Below the pieces are notes generated by a model that saw nothing but the letters and a program-made list of their open reading frames with translations, made no database searches and was not told the origin of the DNA. DNA of 64,000 nucleotides, taken from NCBI GenBank assembly GCA_030737875.1, contig CM060922.1, positions 301,435,456 to 301,499,455 of the forward strand, given 5' to 3'. Each line of letters begins with the position of its first letter. Position 1 is the first letter of the stretch. A program made the translations under genes and the position numbers. The DNA is from Allium sativum (lineage: Eukaryota; Streptophyta; Magnoliopsida; Asparagales; Amaryllidaceae). Positions 1-12,716 of the stretch are shown here, one piece after another.

Positions 1-3000
1 AATCATAGACGACATTAATGCCCCATACCACTATGTCGCCATATATAGGTATACAATCAAAACCGCACAATCACGTATTTGGAAATTGGATTTTCGTCAT
101 GAACCAAGGCAAAAGATAGTCCTTACCGAATTCGAGACTGTCTAGACCGAGCCTCAGGCAAGTACTCAGTCAAGCCTTTGGAGCGATATGGTCGGTCCAC
201 CGATGTGGACTAAAACTCCTGAACATTGCGTTTCCCCGCCCTTTGGGGCGTAAGTGAGCCAACGAATGACTCCATCGGTCCCGGATCGACCGGTATATCT
301 GAGGCGCCTCGCAACAGCAACAACAACATAGGTGAAAATAATATAAATGTCATCCAGTTTAAGCACCGACACCACCTCTAGCTAGAAATAAACGCATGTC
401 CTCCCTGAGGTCCTTCTCCCGTTTCTGGTCCATACCGGGGTGTGAGGCTCGCGAATTCCCGTTATACACAAAGCTAAGCCACACAGGCGATGCATTGATC
501 ATCAATTACAAGACTTTGCTTTTCAATAGAAGCCCTGATCACTGCATCTTTGCATTCCACAACGGCAATTCACACCGTGCAACTGATGGCTATCAATCAC
601 ACAGAATGAATTCCAATGTCAGACACACATTCCATTTGCAAGTCCATTCTGGGTCTGAACGAAACCGGAGGCACTATATGCCTCGCATATCCATCGATCT
701 CCATATACGTCTGGACGATCACCACTCATTATCCATATTTCGGGATGCCTCCCAATCAGGACATCAGTTACCATACAAACGAGGTGAAGATCTCTGGTCT
801 TCGACCGCCGTCTACATCTTCGATTTCTTATCGTCGATTCAGTTATTCAGAATGGGATAAACCCGGTCTTTCTGAGCAACTCGCATATATAATGAACAAG
901 TGCTACACAAACACTACATGCACATCATTTCAATTCATTAGTCACTAACCGTCAATTAGTAAGAGAACGATTTCCCAAATATTAACCCCGAAGGCCGAAA
1001 CCAACATCAGATCAAAATCCAGGAAACCATTCGACTTAGCTAACCTTCAGTTAATTTCTAAATTTCACATCCATATTGTTTATAATATTTTATAATGATT
1101 TATTGCTATTTTTATTTATTTTAAAATAGCCAATTTATTCAAACGACGCTTCGGGCCATAACGCGGCCGTGGCGCTGTTTTTCTTCATATTTGATAACAT
1201 ATCTGAAAATCTAACTGTTGGATCTTCACAAAATTTATATCATTAGAAAGAACTTTTCAAAATGAATCCAACAGTTCTAGTTTTGGGAAAATCCGACGGG
1301 CGGATCTCCCGGTACAATTGTTTGAAGTTTCTATTTCAAAATACGAACTGCAGCGTCGTTATTCGATTTAATGTTATTATATATATATATATAATCGATT
1401 CTGGTGCTGTTTTTCTTCAGATTTGAATTAAACATTCCAGACAATCCAACCGTTGGATCTTTACAAAGTTGGTGTCGTTGGAAAGGTATTTCCAAAGCGA
1501 ACCCAACCGTTTCGGTTTCGGGAAAATCCGATGGTCGGATCTCCAGCACTAATCGTTTGAAATCACAGTTTCAAAATAAAAACTGCAGCTTCGCTATTCG
1601 ATATATTTTAATTGTATTTATATATATGAATATAAATATAATCGATTCTTCGATTTCAAAACTATTTTCTTTTAATACTTTTGATAAAAATGATATTTTT
1701 ATCCAACCAACATTCACTTCGACACTTCACTATTTTTCACAATTCATGTTTATAGAAAAAAGGTGATTTTTATTGTAAAACGATTTATTTCAAAACACGA
1801 CTATTTTATAAAGTTCATATATATGATAAAAATATGATTTTTATTATAAAACAATTTATTTCAAAACACGAATACCAATCAAGACATGAATTTCTATTCA
1901 ACGAATGAATTTTTATTCAACACATGAAGGTTTTCTATTCAACACACGAATATATTTCCAACACTTGAAAATAATTCTAACTCATGAATATTATTCAAAA
2001 TTTCGGCAGCATAACGGCAGGGTAGTTAAAACCGGGGCTGTCCCTAGTACGGCTCCTCGCTCTACCTTAAAGCCTCGTAGCTTTTGACAATGGGGAATCA
2101 TGCATCTAGTTCGCATGCGGGCGGCATGTATATTTTTTTCATTTCCACAAACTAATCCTATGTGGTTTCAACAAATAATTCTCAGCCACAAACGGGTATC
2201 TTTCAACCAAAATCAATCAATTTCAACCACAAACAATTATAATCAACCATTCGCTATCAACCGATTTTCACACCAATCACAATCAATAAATATCGTCCAT
2301 GGTTTGTGGACGCGGGGCATATATATATATATTATAAACATTTCACTTCTATTTCAACGCATATATAATTTTTACAACGCATATATAACTTATACATCGA
2401 ACGTACAACTTATACAACGCTTATACAAGAGGTGTACAACGCTTGTATAACTCATACATCGACTATATAATTTATACATCGTCGTTTTCCATATCGTTTA
2501 TAATTTAGAAATCTCACATTGGGTTCCACTCCACCAAAAATAGCAGAAGGCTCAGAAAAATATGCGGTCTCTTCTTGAATGTAGAAGACGTCCACACGAG
2601 TCCACTGTCACTTATTTCACTGAATTTCGTCAAGAAACGAAAAAGATATGATTTTTACAGTGAAATTAAAAACCGTAGCGCTTTAAACTGCTATAATATA
2701 GTTTCAGCCGTTACCTCACACGTTCGTTCAAAACTAGGTTTGCACTTTTCTCGAAATCCGCGCAACTATATGACGATCGGCCTACGCCACTTTGAAGGGC
2801 TAGGAGAGGCGCGCCTGGGGTGCTGACGGCGTCGAACTCGGAGGTCTGAGGGAGGAGCAATCGGCCTGCGAACGACGAAACTTTGGCGAGCTCAAACTGG
2901 AGAAATACACAACGATTTGAGATGGGGTTTGTTTTGATTTGAAAAGGGGGGAAAGATCTTCAGAAAACGTCGAAGTGGCAGGGGGTTTTGGTGCGTGATT

Positions 3001-3952
3001 TCGCGGAAAACGATCGGGAAGATCTGAGCTTGTTTCCGTCGTTCGCTGCGAGGTAACGAGGAAGAAAGAAGGAGTGGCTAACCAATAGGATTTTTTTATT
3101 AATATATATATATTTAAATTTTGAAAATACCCCCTTTCACACACGAACCCCAATCCAAACCCAACGACTGTCGTCCCTAGCGTTTTACCCCCATTCCGAT
3201 CACAATGGGATATGTTTCATAGGCCCATTCTACTGTTTCAGTCAGTTCTCCTTCAAATTAAAATATAAAACATCCAATATTTGATTTGAACGTACATTTA
3301 AATTTTCCAGGGCCACAAACTGATTCGAAAAATTCCAGAAAAATAAATCTAGCTATGTTTTGACGATATGGTCCCAACAAAACTAGTTTCATCGGATTCT
3401 GAGACCGTTTATAAAATGGCCCCTTTCTGGTCGATCCAATTTAACTGTAATTGACCAAAACACATTTTCCTCTGCCATGCTCATTATGAAATTTGAAACC
3501 TAGCAATAACTTCACATCCCGGATCCAACAAAAGTGGTTTCGTCGAATTCCGAGGTCGTTTGCAAAATGGCCATTTTCACGGGTTATATAAATTCCATAG
3601 CGACCTTTCTGAAAATTCATTTGGCCATAACTTTTGCTTTCCGCTATGAAACTTTCATTTTTCAGATTCGTTAGAAAGGTATTCACTAACAGATTTAAAT
3701 ATTTTTAGTTTCACTCAAATCCGTTTTGTTTTGCACCCGGTACAGTCAGTCAAAGTTTGAAATGAAAATTTGAAACTGCAGCGCCATTTCAAGCCTTGTT
3801 TATAATTCAAAGTAATTATATTTATTTTCAAACTTCAATTCAAACTTACTTTTCATCATTATTATTCAAAATATTTATTTTAAATATTTAAAATCCACTA
3901 AAATAGCCAATTTATAAAATTTAAATTGGTTCAGATTTTTCGGGTCGTTACA
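1..3952 (-). repeat. Element A 3' LTR (partial)
   Basis: Collinear with 10321-14350 of the other LTR, so about 700 bp are missing at the window start. It ends at 3952 with the complement of TGTAACGACCC, directly against the polypurine tract. It differs from its partner by scattered substitutions and small indels; the largest is a TA microsatellite that is short here (about 2325-2340) and about 70 bp in the partner. Two related blocks of about 240 bp (roughly 1171-1405 and 1413-1660) are a tandem duplication inside the LTR. Short reading frames within it look like chance. Confidence 0.92.
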
Positions 3953-3965
3953 ATCTCCCCCACTT
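3953..3965 (-). promoter_or_regulatory. Element A polypurine tract
   Basis: On the minus strand this is AAGTGGGGGAGAT, immediately before the 3' LTR. In this class of element the tract primes plus-strand DNA synthesis. A hairpin at 3970-3987 lies 4 nt upstream of it. Confidence 0.9.
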
Positions 3966-5139
3966 AAAACTTTTCGTCCCCGAAAAGGAACAAAGTCGAA
4001 AGTGATTTGATTAATCAACTCTACGTTCAGTCTGGCTTCCATTCTCCAACTTTTCAGTTTCTGAGAATTTTCGAATTCTTCAAAAATTTGGCTAACACCC
4101 GGAATTTTCGAAAAATTTCGGCATTACCTCCTTTGTACGGGGAGAGGTTTGGAAATTTATTGGGCCGTATTAGGTACCCAATAAATCTTATAAAGCATAC
4201 ACATATTTATAGTGATATATTCTGGTGTTTACAAGGGAGTGTGTATAGATAATAACTCCAGAGAATAAATTCTCGTCACCCTGTCAAAGCCCGAGGGAGT
4301 GTGTATATTAATTGCTCCAAAGAATAAATTCTCGTCACCTCGTCCCTTGTGGGAAATAAATAATCCATGTGTCGTATCTAATAACTAGAGAGACATAATT
4401 ATTGTCAACTCTAGACCCGTGTGGGGTTTTTTATTAATCTGGCAATTTATCGTTACATTTTTATATGGTCATATCAGTCATCAGTTCAACCTATAAAATA
4501 TAGTCATTGCCATACAAGCCTCTCGCTTGTATGGTAAATATTCAACCTCGTCACACAAGCTCCAAATGCTTATGTGGTATATGATGAAGTATGCCTATCT
4601 TCGAGAAGTATGCCATGTAGTGTAGTTCAAAATTAATTGTTACTATCCTATGGCGATGTTTATTATTACACACAGAATAACCAGCACTCCGCATCTAATG
4701 GCATTCACAGGAGTTGATATAATAATATTTCGCATCCAACTTATTAAGGTTTACCTATTTGTTGGGCACGCAAATAATTTCTTTACTCAATAGCTAATCC
4801 ATTTACCTGTTCAAACATATATGATGCACATGTATATATTTCTATCAATTTTCATATCAGTTCAATGTGTGATATAATCGAATAAATTCTACCATTATTC
4901 TCTTTTTGATTAAATTAACTATCGTTTTAATAATTTAATTAATCAAATCTACTATCACACAACACAAACAACAATCAAATTGTTTTTAACTTTTCTAAAT
5001 CATACAAATTAATTCATACACTCTTTTTAAATCCATCAGATTATAGAATTGAAAGTGCACATCCATGGAAAGAAAATAACAACTGAGTAGAGAACTAAAT
5101 GGAAATTTCAAAATATGGTAAATGTACCTTGCCCCAGAG
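3966..5139 (-). other. Element A 3' non-coding region with hairpins and a short tandem repeat
   Basis: About 1.2 kb between the pol stop and the polypurine tract, AT-rich and without credible coding sequence. A unit of about 70 bp occurs twice (about 4234-4350, marked by GGGAGTGTGTATA and GAATAAATTCTCGTCACC). Two stem-loops follow each other: CCATACAAG and CTTGTATGG at 4510-4534 (9 perfect pairs), then CACACAAGC and GCTTATGTG at about 4551-4576 (one mismatch). A hairpin next to the polypurine tract lies at 3970-3987. Confidence 0.6.
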
Positions 5140-8100
5140 TCAATCAGAGATATCCACTCGACACTTAGGATAGGCTTTCTGAATGCTCTCCTCAGTTTCC
5201 CAAGTACAATCTCGTGGATCTCCACTCCATTGCACTTTGACTAAGTGAACCTTCTTGTCCCTCAGTTCTTTGGTTTCTTTGCCGATAATCTTTAGCGGCT
5301 CTCTTCTCACAGCCAATTCGGGAGTAATTTCAATATCCTGTTGCGCTGCTTCTTCCACGATCAAGTCTAGATCATGAACGTGCTTTCGAAGTTGAGATAT
5401 GTGAAATACATCATGAACTCCAGGCAACCAATCAGGAAATTTAATTCTATAGGCCAGAGTTCCAATCCACTCAAGAATAGGGAATGGACCAATAAATCTG
5501 GGCGCCAACTGCCCAGTTTTGCCAAATCGAATCACTCCTCTCATCGGAGAAACCTTTATATACACATAATCACCAACAGAAAAAGCCAAATCCCTTCTTC
5601 TCGAATCCGCATAGCTCTTCTGTCGGTTTTGAGCGGCGAGTAATCGTTTCTTAACGAAATCGACTTTGTCGGCAGCCTCGCGGATCATATCTGGTCCCAA
5701 TACTAGCCTATTACCGGGTTCGACCCAACAAGCAGGGGATCGACACGGTCTACCATATAATGCTTCGAATGGCGACATTGTCAGGCTCGCCTGGTAGCTG
5801 TTGTTATATGAGAATTCAGCCAAATGCAGATGGTCTTCCCATGATCCACCGAAATCAAGAACACAAGCCCGCAATAGATCTTCTAGTATACGATCCACCC
5901 TCTCAGTCTAACCATCTGTCTGAGGATGATAAGTGGTGCTCAAGTTCAACTTCGTTCCCAGCTCTACTTGAAATGCCTCCCAGAATTTGCTAGTGAATAT
6001 TGGATCTCTATCACTAACTATACTGATCGGCACTCCATGTAGGCTAACAATTTCCTTGAAGTATATCTGCGCCACGCTCTGAGCAGTTCTGTTTGATCTG
6101 ACATGTATGAAATAGGCGGTCTTCGTGAAGCGATCTACGATCACCCAAATACTGTCATTTCCTTTTCTGGTTCTGGGCAAACCATCTATGAAGTCCATGG
6201 AAATATGTTCCCACTTCCAACCTAGGACGTCCAGCGGTTGCAACAATCCAGCTAGTTTCTGTTGGTCGCTTTTGACTAGCTGGCAAGTAGGGCATCGGCT
6301 AAAATATATTGAAACGTCCCTTTTCATAGTCTTCCACCAGAATGTTCGCTTGAGATCGTTATACATTTTGGCCATATCAGGATGGATACTCAGCTTGGAC
6401 TTGTGACACTCGTCTAACACTTCCCTTTATAACTCGGGGATGTCGGGAACACAAATCCTTCCTTTCAATCTCAGAGTCCCATCGTTATCTATTTGATAAC
6501 ACGAGGGTTCGCCTTTCTAGATCCTTTTGATCATATCCTTAATAAAATTATCCTCTTTCTGAAGAATAGATATTTTGTCAATCAAGGAAGTCGTAATAAT
6601 AAAGCTGGCGATCATTACATTTTTTTGACTCAGCGCATCTGCCACGACATTGGCTTTCCCTGGAGTGTATAGAATCTCAAAATCGTATGCTGCAAGGAAT
6701 TCTAGCCAAAGTTTCTGCCTTAGATTCAAGTCTTTCTGGGTGAACAGATACTTTAGCGACTGGTGATCGGTAAACAGTTCGAATCTCTCACCCAGAAGAT
6801 AGTGTCTCCGTATTTTCAAAGCAAATACTATAGCCAACAACTCAAGAACATGAGTGACATAGTTTTTCTCGTGCGGCTTCAGCTGACGGATAGCATAAGC
6901 GATCACTTGACCTCTTCGCATTAGTACTGCACCCAGGCGTTCTCTAGAGGCATCTGTCCAGACTTTTAAATCCTGATTGCCATCGATAATGGTTAACACT
7001 GGAGCAGTCGTTAATCTCAACTTTAGCTCTTCAAAAGCCTCCTCACATTATGGAGTCCATTTGAATTTAGAGTGCTTCTTTGTAAGCTTCATTAAGTGAC
7101 CAGATATATTCGAAAAGTTTTTAACGAACTTCCGGTAATAACTAGCCAATCCAAGAAAACTGCGAACCTCTGTAGGAGTACTAGGCTGTTTCCAGTTTTG
7201 AATAGCTGTTATTTTACTTGGATCCACAGCAATTCCTTCTTTCGATACGACGTGGCCAAGAAACTTCACTTCATCTTGCCAGAATATACACTTGGATAGT
7301 TTAGCTATTAATACATTCCTTCTCAGAATTTCTAGAACCTGTTCCAAAAGCTTTTCATGTTCGGCTTTTGATTTAGAGAAGATTAGAATATCATCGATAA
7401 AAACCAAAACAAACTTATTCAGGACTCCTCTGAACACTCAATTCATCAAATCGACGAAGTAAGCTGGAGCGTTACATAAGCCGAAGGACATTACTAACCA
7501 CTCATAGAATAAGTCTGGACCTCTGAATGTTGTCATAGGAACATACTCTTCGGCAATTCGAAGTTGATGGAAGCCTGTAGCTAGGTCCATCCTTGAAAAT
7601 ACTTGTGCTCCATTCAGACGATCCAATAAATCATCGATTCACGGCAATGGATATTTATTCTTTATTGTCTGCTTGTTCAAATCACGATAATCCACACATA
7701 GCCGTAGAGTACCGTCAGATTTTGGGACAAACAACACTGCTGCATCCCAATCAGAGAAAGTAGGCCTGATCAAACCCTTCCATACAAGCTATCTTGTTTG
7801 ATTGTCTAATTCCTCTTTCTCTTTCAAGGACATTCTTCGAATAGCGTGAACTACTGGCCATGCATTCGGGACTAAAGCGATCTTGAAATCAATTTCCCTT
7901 TGGGGAGGTAGACTAACGACTTCCTCGAACACATCAACATAATTCTTTACGACAGGAATATCTTTGATGAGGTCGGGAACATTCTCTGTGACTACAGGGA
8001 TATTTTCTATTTGAGCAGGAGAAACATCTAGAGCTGACCAAAAGTCTTTTCTATTGGAATTCGGACCTTTGCATGGTATGGTTATATAATTCCCTGATTG

Positions 8101-8886
8101 GGCCTTCGCCTTAACAACTCTCTCGGTGCATCTAACCTCTGTTTCATATTTGGTTAACCAATCCAATCCCAAAATAAGATCGAATTCAGTAAAATTCATG
8201 ACGATAGAGATAGTAGGGAATTTATAGCAGGAAAAAGGGACAGGTACTGCACAAACCCAACTGAGATCGAGGGAACCCCGAACCGGATTATGGACAGTCA
8301 TTGGTTCTTTGAGCTTTTTCAAATTCAAATCCAGTTTCTTGACCGTATTCTTTGCAATAAAGCTTCGCGATGCGCCTGTATCAAACAGTACTTTAACTGG
8401 AATGTTTTTGACATTAAGCGTGCCTTCTAAAACATCAGGCCTTCCCTGACTAGCTGAGGGCTCAGAAGTTTCTGCTACTTCATTTATATGTACTGTTTCA
8501 GATTTCTTTGAGAGTTGGCACTCCCGTGCAATATGACCTGCTTTGTGGCACTTATGGCACCTCCTTTCCCCATGTGGGTTATTTTGCTTCTTAGTGGGTT
8601 TAGATCCACTCTTGCTTCGTTTGTTTAAAGATTTACATTTTCTGGACAAATGCCCCTTCTGATTGCAGTTCTTGCATATGGCAGTCGTTGCTGGTTCTTT
8701 TTCAGATCTGGCCCTTTTCCTCTTGGCACTGGGCTTCTTACTGACCTTAGGACTATCAGTCACAGACTCCACTTTGTTACTCGAGCTGACTTCCTCTTTG
8801 TTGCGCAACATACCTTTCTTATGGAGATCTTCATACTGATAAGCCATGTATATCATTTCTGAAAACGGAAGCTTCACATTATTCAT
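5140..8886 (-). pseudogene. pol: Element A pol, with nucleocapsid end of gag: nonsense-disabled
   Basis: One continuous reading frame runs from 8886 to the terminal stop at 5140 and is interrupted only by seven premature stops, at 7789, 7639, 7438, 7048, 6517, 6427 and 5908 (lowest base of each). The first segment (365 codons) has two CCHC knuckles at about residues 71-84 and 110-123 and an aspartic protease DTGA motif at 169-172. Next come RT, with LATGFHQL and the FIDD catalytic box in the segment 7048-7437, then RNase H with [10 protein letters not shown] and VADALS. Integrase follows, with its zinc-binding region, MDFIDGLP and IVSDRDPIF. The C-terminal tail (VKVQW and TWETEE) is chromodomain-like. 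The product would be a polyprotein for reverse transcription and integration, but it cannot be made in full from this copy. Confidence 0.93.
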
Positions 8887-9370
8887 TACACTATTCTGGT
8901 ATTTTTTTGCAGGCCATGAATAAATCTCAGATTCTTCCTCTTTGGATCTTGAATTAGATGAGGAGCAAAGTGAGAAAGTTCGTTGAATCTCTTATGATAT
9001 TCTGGAATGGTCATATCTCCTTGTATCAAATAAAAGAATTCATCACATAATCGATCCGTCACTTCAGGAAGAGTAAATATTTCTAGGAAAATCTCTTTGA
9101 ATCTATCCCAGGTGATAACAGCTTCTGGATTATCCTTGATGATTGTTTCCCACCAGATTAAAGCTTCTTCTTTGAGCGCCCAAGATGCTACTAATCATTT
9201 CTGATCATCTCTCAACTGGATACGTTCAAATATTCTTTCAACAGAACTCATCCAAGCTTGAGTTTGAATTATAGATTCATTGCCGAGAATTGTGCTCCGC
9301 CCAGATTTCGATATCTTTTTAATAGAGCCTCTAGATCGGGTTCTACATTCCTCCTGTTTCTAACACTCAT
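8887..9370 (-). pseudogene. gag: Element A gag N-terminal part, frameshifted
   Basis: The start is placed at the ATG at 9370-9368, which opens with MSVRNRRNVEPDLEALLKRY in a readable frame. This frame differs from the downstream nucleocapsid-protease frame, so at least one frameshift lies between. Later stretches in the other frames resemble retrotransposon gag (capsid-like, Trp-containing). The ATG is 12 nt after a strong splice-acceptor-like sequence. The break points within gag are not resolved. Confidence 0.7.
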
Positions 9371-9382
9371 TTTCTAGTACTT

Positions 9383-9407
9383 CTGCAAATAGCAGATCAA
9401 GTGTCAG
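9383..9407 (-). promoter_or_regulatory. Element A predicted 3' splice site before gag
   Basis: On the minus strand a CTGAC branch-point-like motif (9407-9403) is followed by a T-rich stretch ending CTATTTGCAG at 9383, 12 nt before the gag ATG. The equivalent position in elements B, C and D also carries an acceptor-like sequence. A weaker donor candidate, GAG|GTAACA, lies at 13097 in the LTR; a GTAAGT at 9649-9644 is an alternative. Confidence 0.5.
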
Positions 9408-9607
9408 GTCACAGCAGAGGTATTTTAAAACATAGAAACATATACTTCAAATGTAAATGTGTCTAGTGGGGTGTATTTTATTCTGATTTACTCATACAAG
9501 GATATTACTGATCCTATCTGTAATGAGTTACCCATCCTAGAACACTACTGGTTCTATTTCTGACGAGTTCGTTAATATGTTATATTCCAGCACTAAGCTT
9601 AACCAAA

Positions 9608-9619
9608 GCTCTGATACCA
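9608..9619 (-). promoter_or_regulatory. Element A primer binding site
   Basis: TGGTATCAGAGC on the minus strand, 3 nt inside the 5' LTR. It is complementary to the 3' end of plant initiator Met tRNA, the usual primer of plant chromoviruses. Confidence 0.92.
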
Positions 9620-9622
9620 CGT

Positions 9623-12600
9623 TGTGACGACCCCAAACCCCGTACTTACGGTGACAAGGGTAATCTTTGGGATATAACCCATAAACAGATAATAGCAGAA
9701 CAGAAATAAACAAATATACCAGATAATGCATAATAGAATATACTGGATAAACGTAATCGTCAGAGTTATGCAGTATACAGGATCATACTTAGTACAAATA
9801 CAGTTAAGCCATACATAAATGTCTATAGCGGAAAACAAAACATAATGTACAATAGGAGATGAACAACATAAAAAGAGATATATGATAGAATCCATCTTCA
9901 GCTCCAGCTATCCAGAAAGAGCCTGCTAAAACCTGAAGACAAGGCTGCCCGTGTAGAAAGAGGGGCACCCGAGTTTGAAAGTGAAACAAACTACGAGTCA
10001 GTCATGGGACTAGTATGAGAAATCTACTTAACACATTAATAATATGGCTAATCTCAAGACCACGCCACTTTCGTGGAACGGGTTTACTCCATCGGATTGC
10101 TAGTGCTTTAAAACAAACAGTTCTTTTAAACATCACAATGCTTTTTATAAAAAATGAAGCCATTATAAGACTCAGTTCCTATCACACAATGCAACGCAAA
10201 CTGGAGGATAGAGTTTTTACCTTATAACGGCCAAAATATGCTTGATACGAATAAATCAAAAGCATTTGATATTATTACTAGTGTTTATATGTTTCAAAAA
10301 CAATTTCAATCATAACTATCAATCATAGACGACATTAATGCCCCATACCACTATGTCGACATATATATGTATACAATCAAAACCACACAGTCACGTATTT
10401 GGAAATTGGATTTCCGTCATGAACCAAGGCAAAAGATAGTCCTTACCGAATTCGAGACTGTCTAGCCCAAGCCTCAGGCAAGTACTCAGTCAAGCCTTTG
10501 GAGCGACTGGGCCGATCCACCGATGTGGATTAAAATTCCTGAACACTGCGTTTCCCCGCCCTTTGGGGCGTAAGTGAGCCAACGAATGACTCCTTCGGTC
10601 CTGGATCGACCGATATATCTGAGGCGCCTCGCAACAGCAACAACCACATAGGTGAAAATAATATAAATGTCAGCCAGTTTAAGCACCGACACCACCTCTA
10701 GCTAGAAAGAAACGCATGTCTTCCCTGAGGTCCTTCTCCCGTTTCTGGTCCATACCGGGGTGTGAGGCTTGCGAATTCCCGTTATACACAAAGCTACGCC
10801 ACAAAGGCGATGCTTTGATCATCAATTACAATACTTTGCTTTTCAACAGAAGCCCTGATCACTGCATCTTAGCATGCCATAAAGGCAATTCACACCGTGC
10901 AACTGATGGCTATCAATCACACAGAATGAATTCCAATGTCAGACACACATTCCATTTGCAAGTCCGTTCTGGGTCTGAACGAAACCGGAGGCACTATATA
11001 CCTTGCATATCCATCGATCTCCACGTATGTCTGGACGATCACCACTAATTATCCATATTTCGGGATGCTTCCCAATCAGGACATCAGTTACCATCCAAAC
11101 GAGGTGAAGATCTCCGGTCTTCGACCGCCGTCTTCATCTTCGATTTCTTATCGTCGATTCAGTTATTCAGAATGGGATAAACCCGGTCTTTCTGAGCAAC
11201 TCGCATATATAATGAACAAGTGCTACGCAAACACTACATACGCATCATTTCAATTCATTAGTCACTAACCGTCAATCAGTAAGAGAACGATTTCCCAAAT
11301 ATTAACCCCGAAGGCCGAAACCAACATCAGATCAAAATCCAGGAAACCATTCGACTTAGCTAACCTTCAGTTAATTTCTAAATTTCACATCCATATCGTT
11401 TATAATATTTTATAACGATTTATCGCTATTTTTATTTATTTTAAAATAGCCAATTTATTCAAACGACGCTTCGGGCCATAACGCGGTCGTGGCGCTGTTT
11501 TTCTTCATATTTGATTTACACATATCTGAAAATCTGACCGTTGGATCTTCCCAAAATTTACATCATTAGAAAGATCTTTTCAAAATGAATCCAACGGTTC
11601 CAGTTTTGGGAAAATCCGACGGTCGGATCTCTCGGTACAATCGTTTGAAGTTTCGATTTCAAAATACGAACTACAACATCGTTGTTCGATTTAATATTAT
11701 ATATATATATATATATAATCGATTCTTGCGCTGTTTTTCTTCAAATTTGATTTAAACATTTCAGACAATCCAACCGTTGGATCTTTACAAAGTTGGCGTC
11801 ATTGGAAAGGTATTTCCAAAGCGAACCCAACCGTTTCGGTTTCGGGAAAATTCGATGGTCGGATCTCCTGCACTAATCGTTTGAAATCACGGTTTCAAAA
11901 TACGAACTACAGCTTCGCTATTCGATATATTTTAATTGTATTTATATATATGAATATAAATATAATCGATTCTTCGATTTCAAAACTATTTTCTTTTCAT
12001 ACTTTTGATAAAAATGATATTTTTATCCAACCAACATTCACTTCGACACTTCACTATTTTTCACAATTCATGTTTATAGAAAAAAGGTGATTTTTATTGT
12101 AAAACGATTTATTTCAAAACACGACTATTTTATATAGTTCATATATATGATAAAAATATGATTTTTATTATAAAACAATTTATTTCAAAACACGAATACC
12201 ATTTAACACATGAATTTCTATTCAACAAATGAATTTCTATTCAACACATGAAGGTTTTCTATTCAACACACGAATATAGTTTCAACACATGAAAATAATT
12301 CTAACACATGAATATTATTCAAAATTTCGGTAGCATAACGGCAGGGTAGTTAAAACCGGGGCCGTCCCTAGTACGACTCCTCGCTCTACCTTAAAGCCTC
12401 GCAGCTTTTGACAATGGGGAATCATGCATCTAGTTCGCATGCAGGCGGCATGTATATTTTTTTCATTTCCACAAACTAATCCTATGTGGTTTCAACCAAA
12501 TAATTCTCAGCCACAAACGGGTATCTTTCAACCACAATCAATCAATTTCAACCACAAACAATTATAATCAACCATTCGCTATCAACCAATTTTCACACCA

Positions 12601-12643
12601 ATCACAATCAATAAATATCGTCCATGGTTTGTGGATGAGGGGC

Positions 12644-12716
<73 letters not shown>

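Noticed and set aside
396..948. ORFs of 154 and 110 codons, repeated near 10716-11268
   Set aside because: Inside the A LTR on the strand opposite to the element, overlapping each other in two frames; stops differ between LTR copies.
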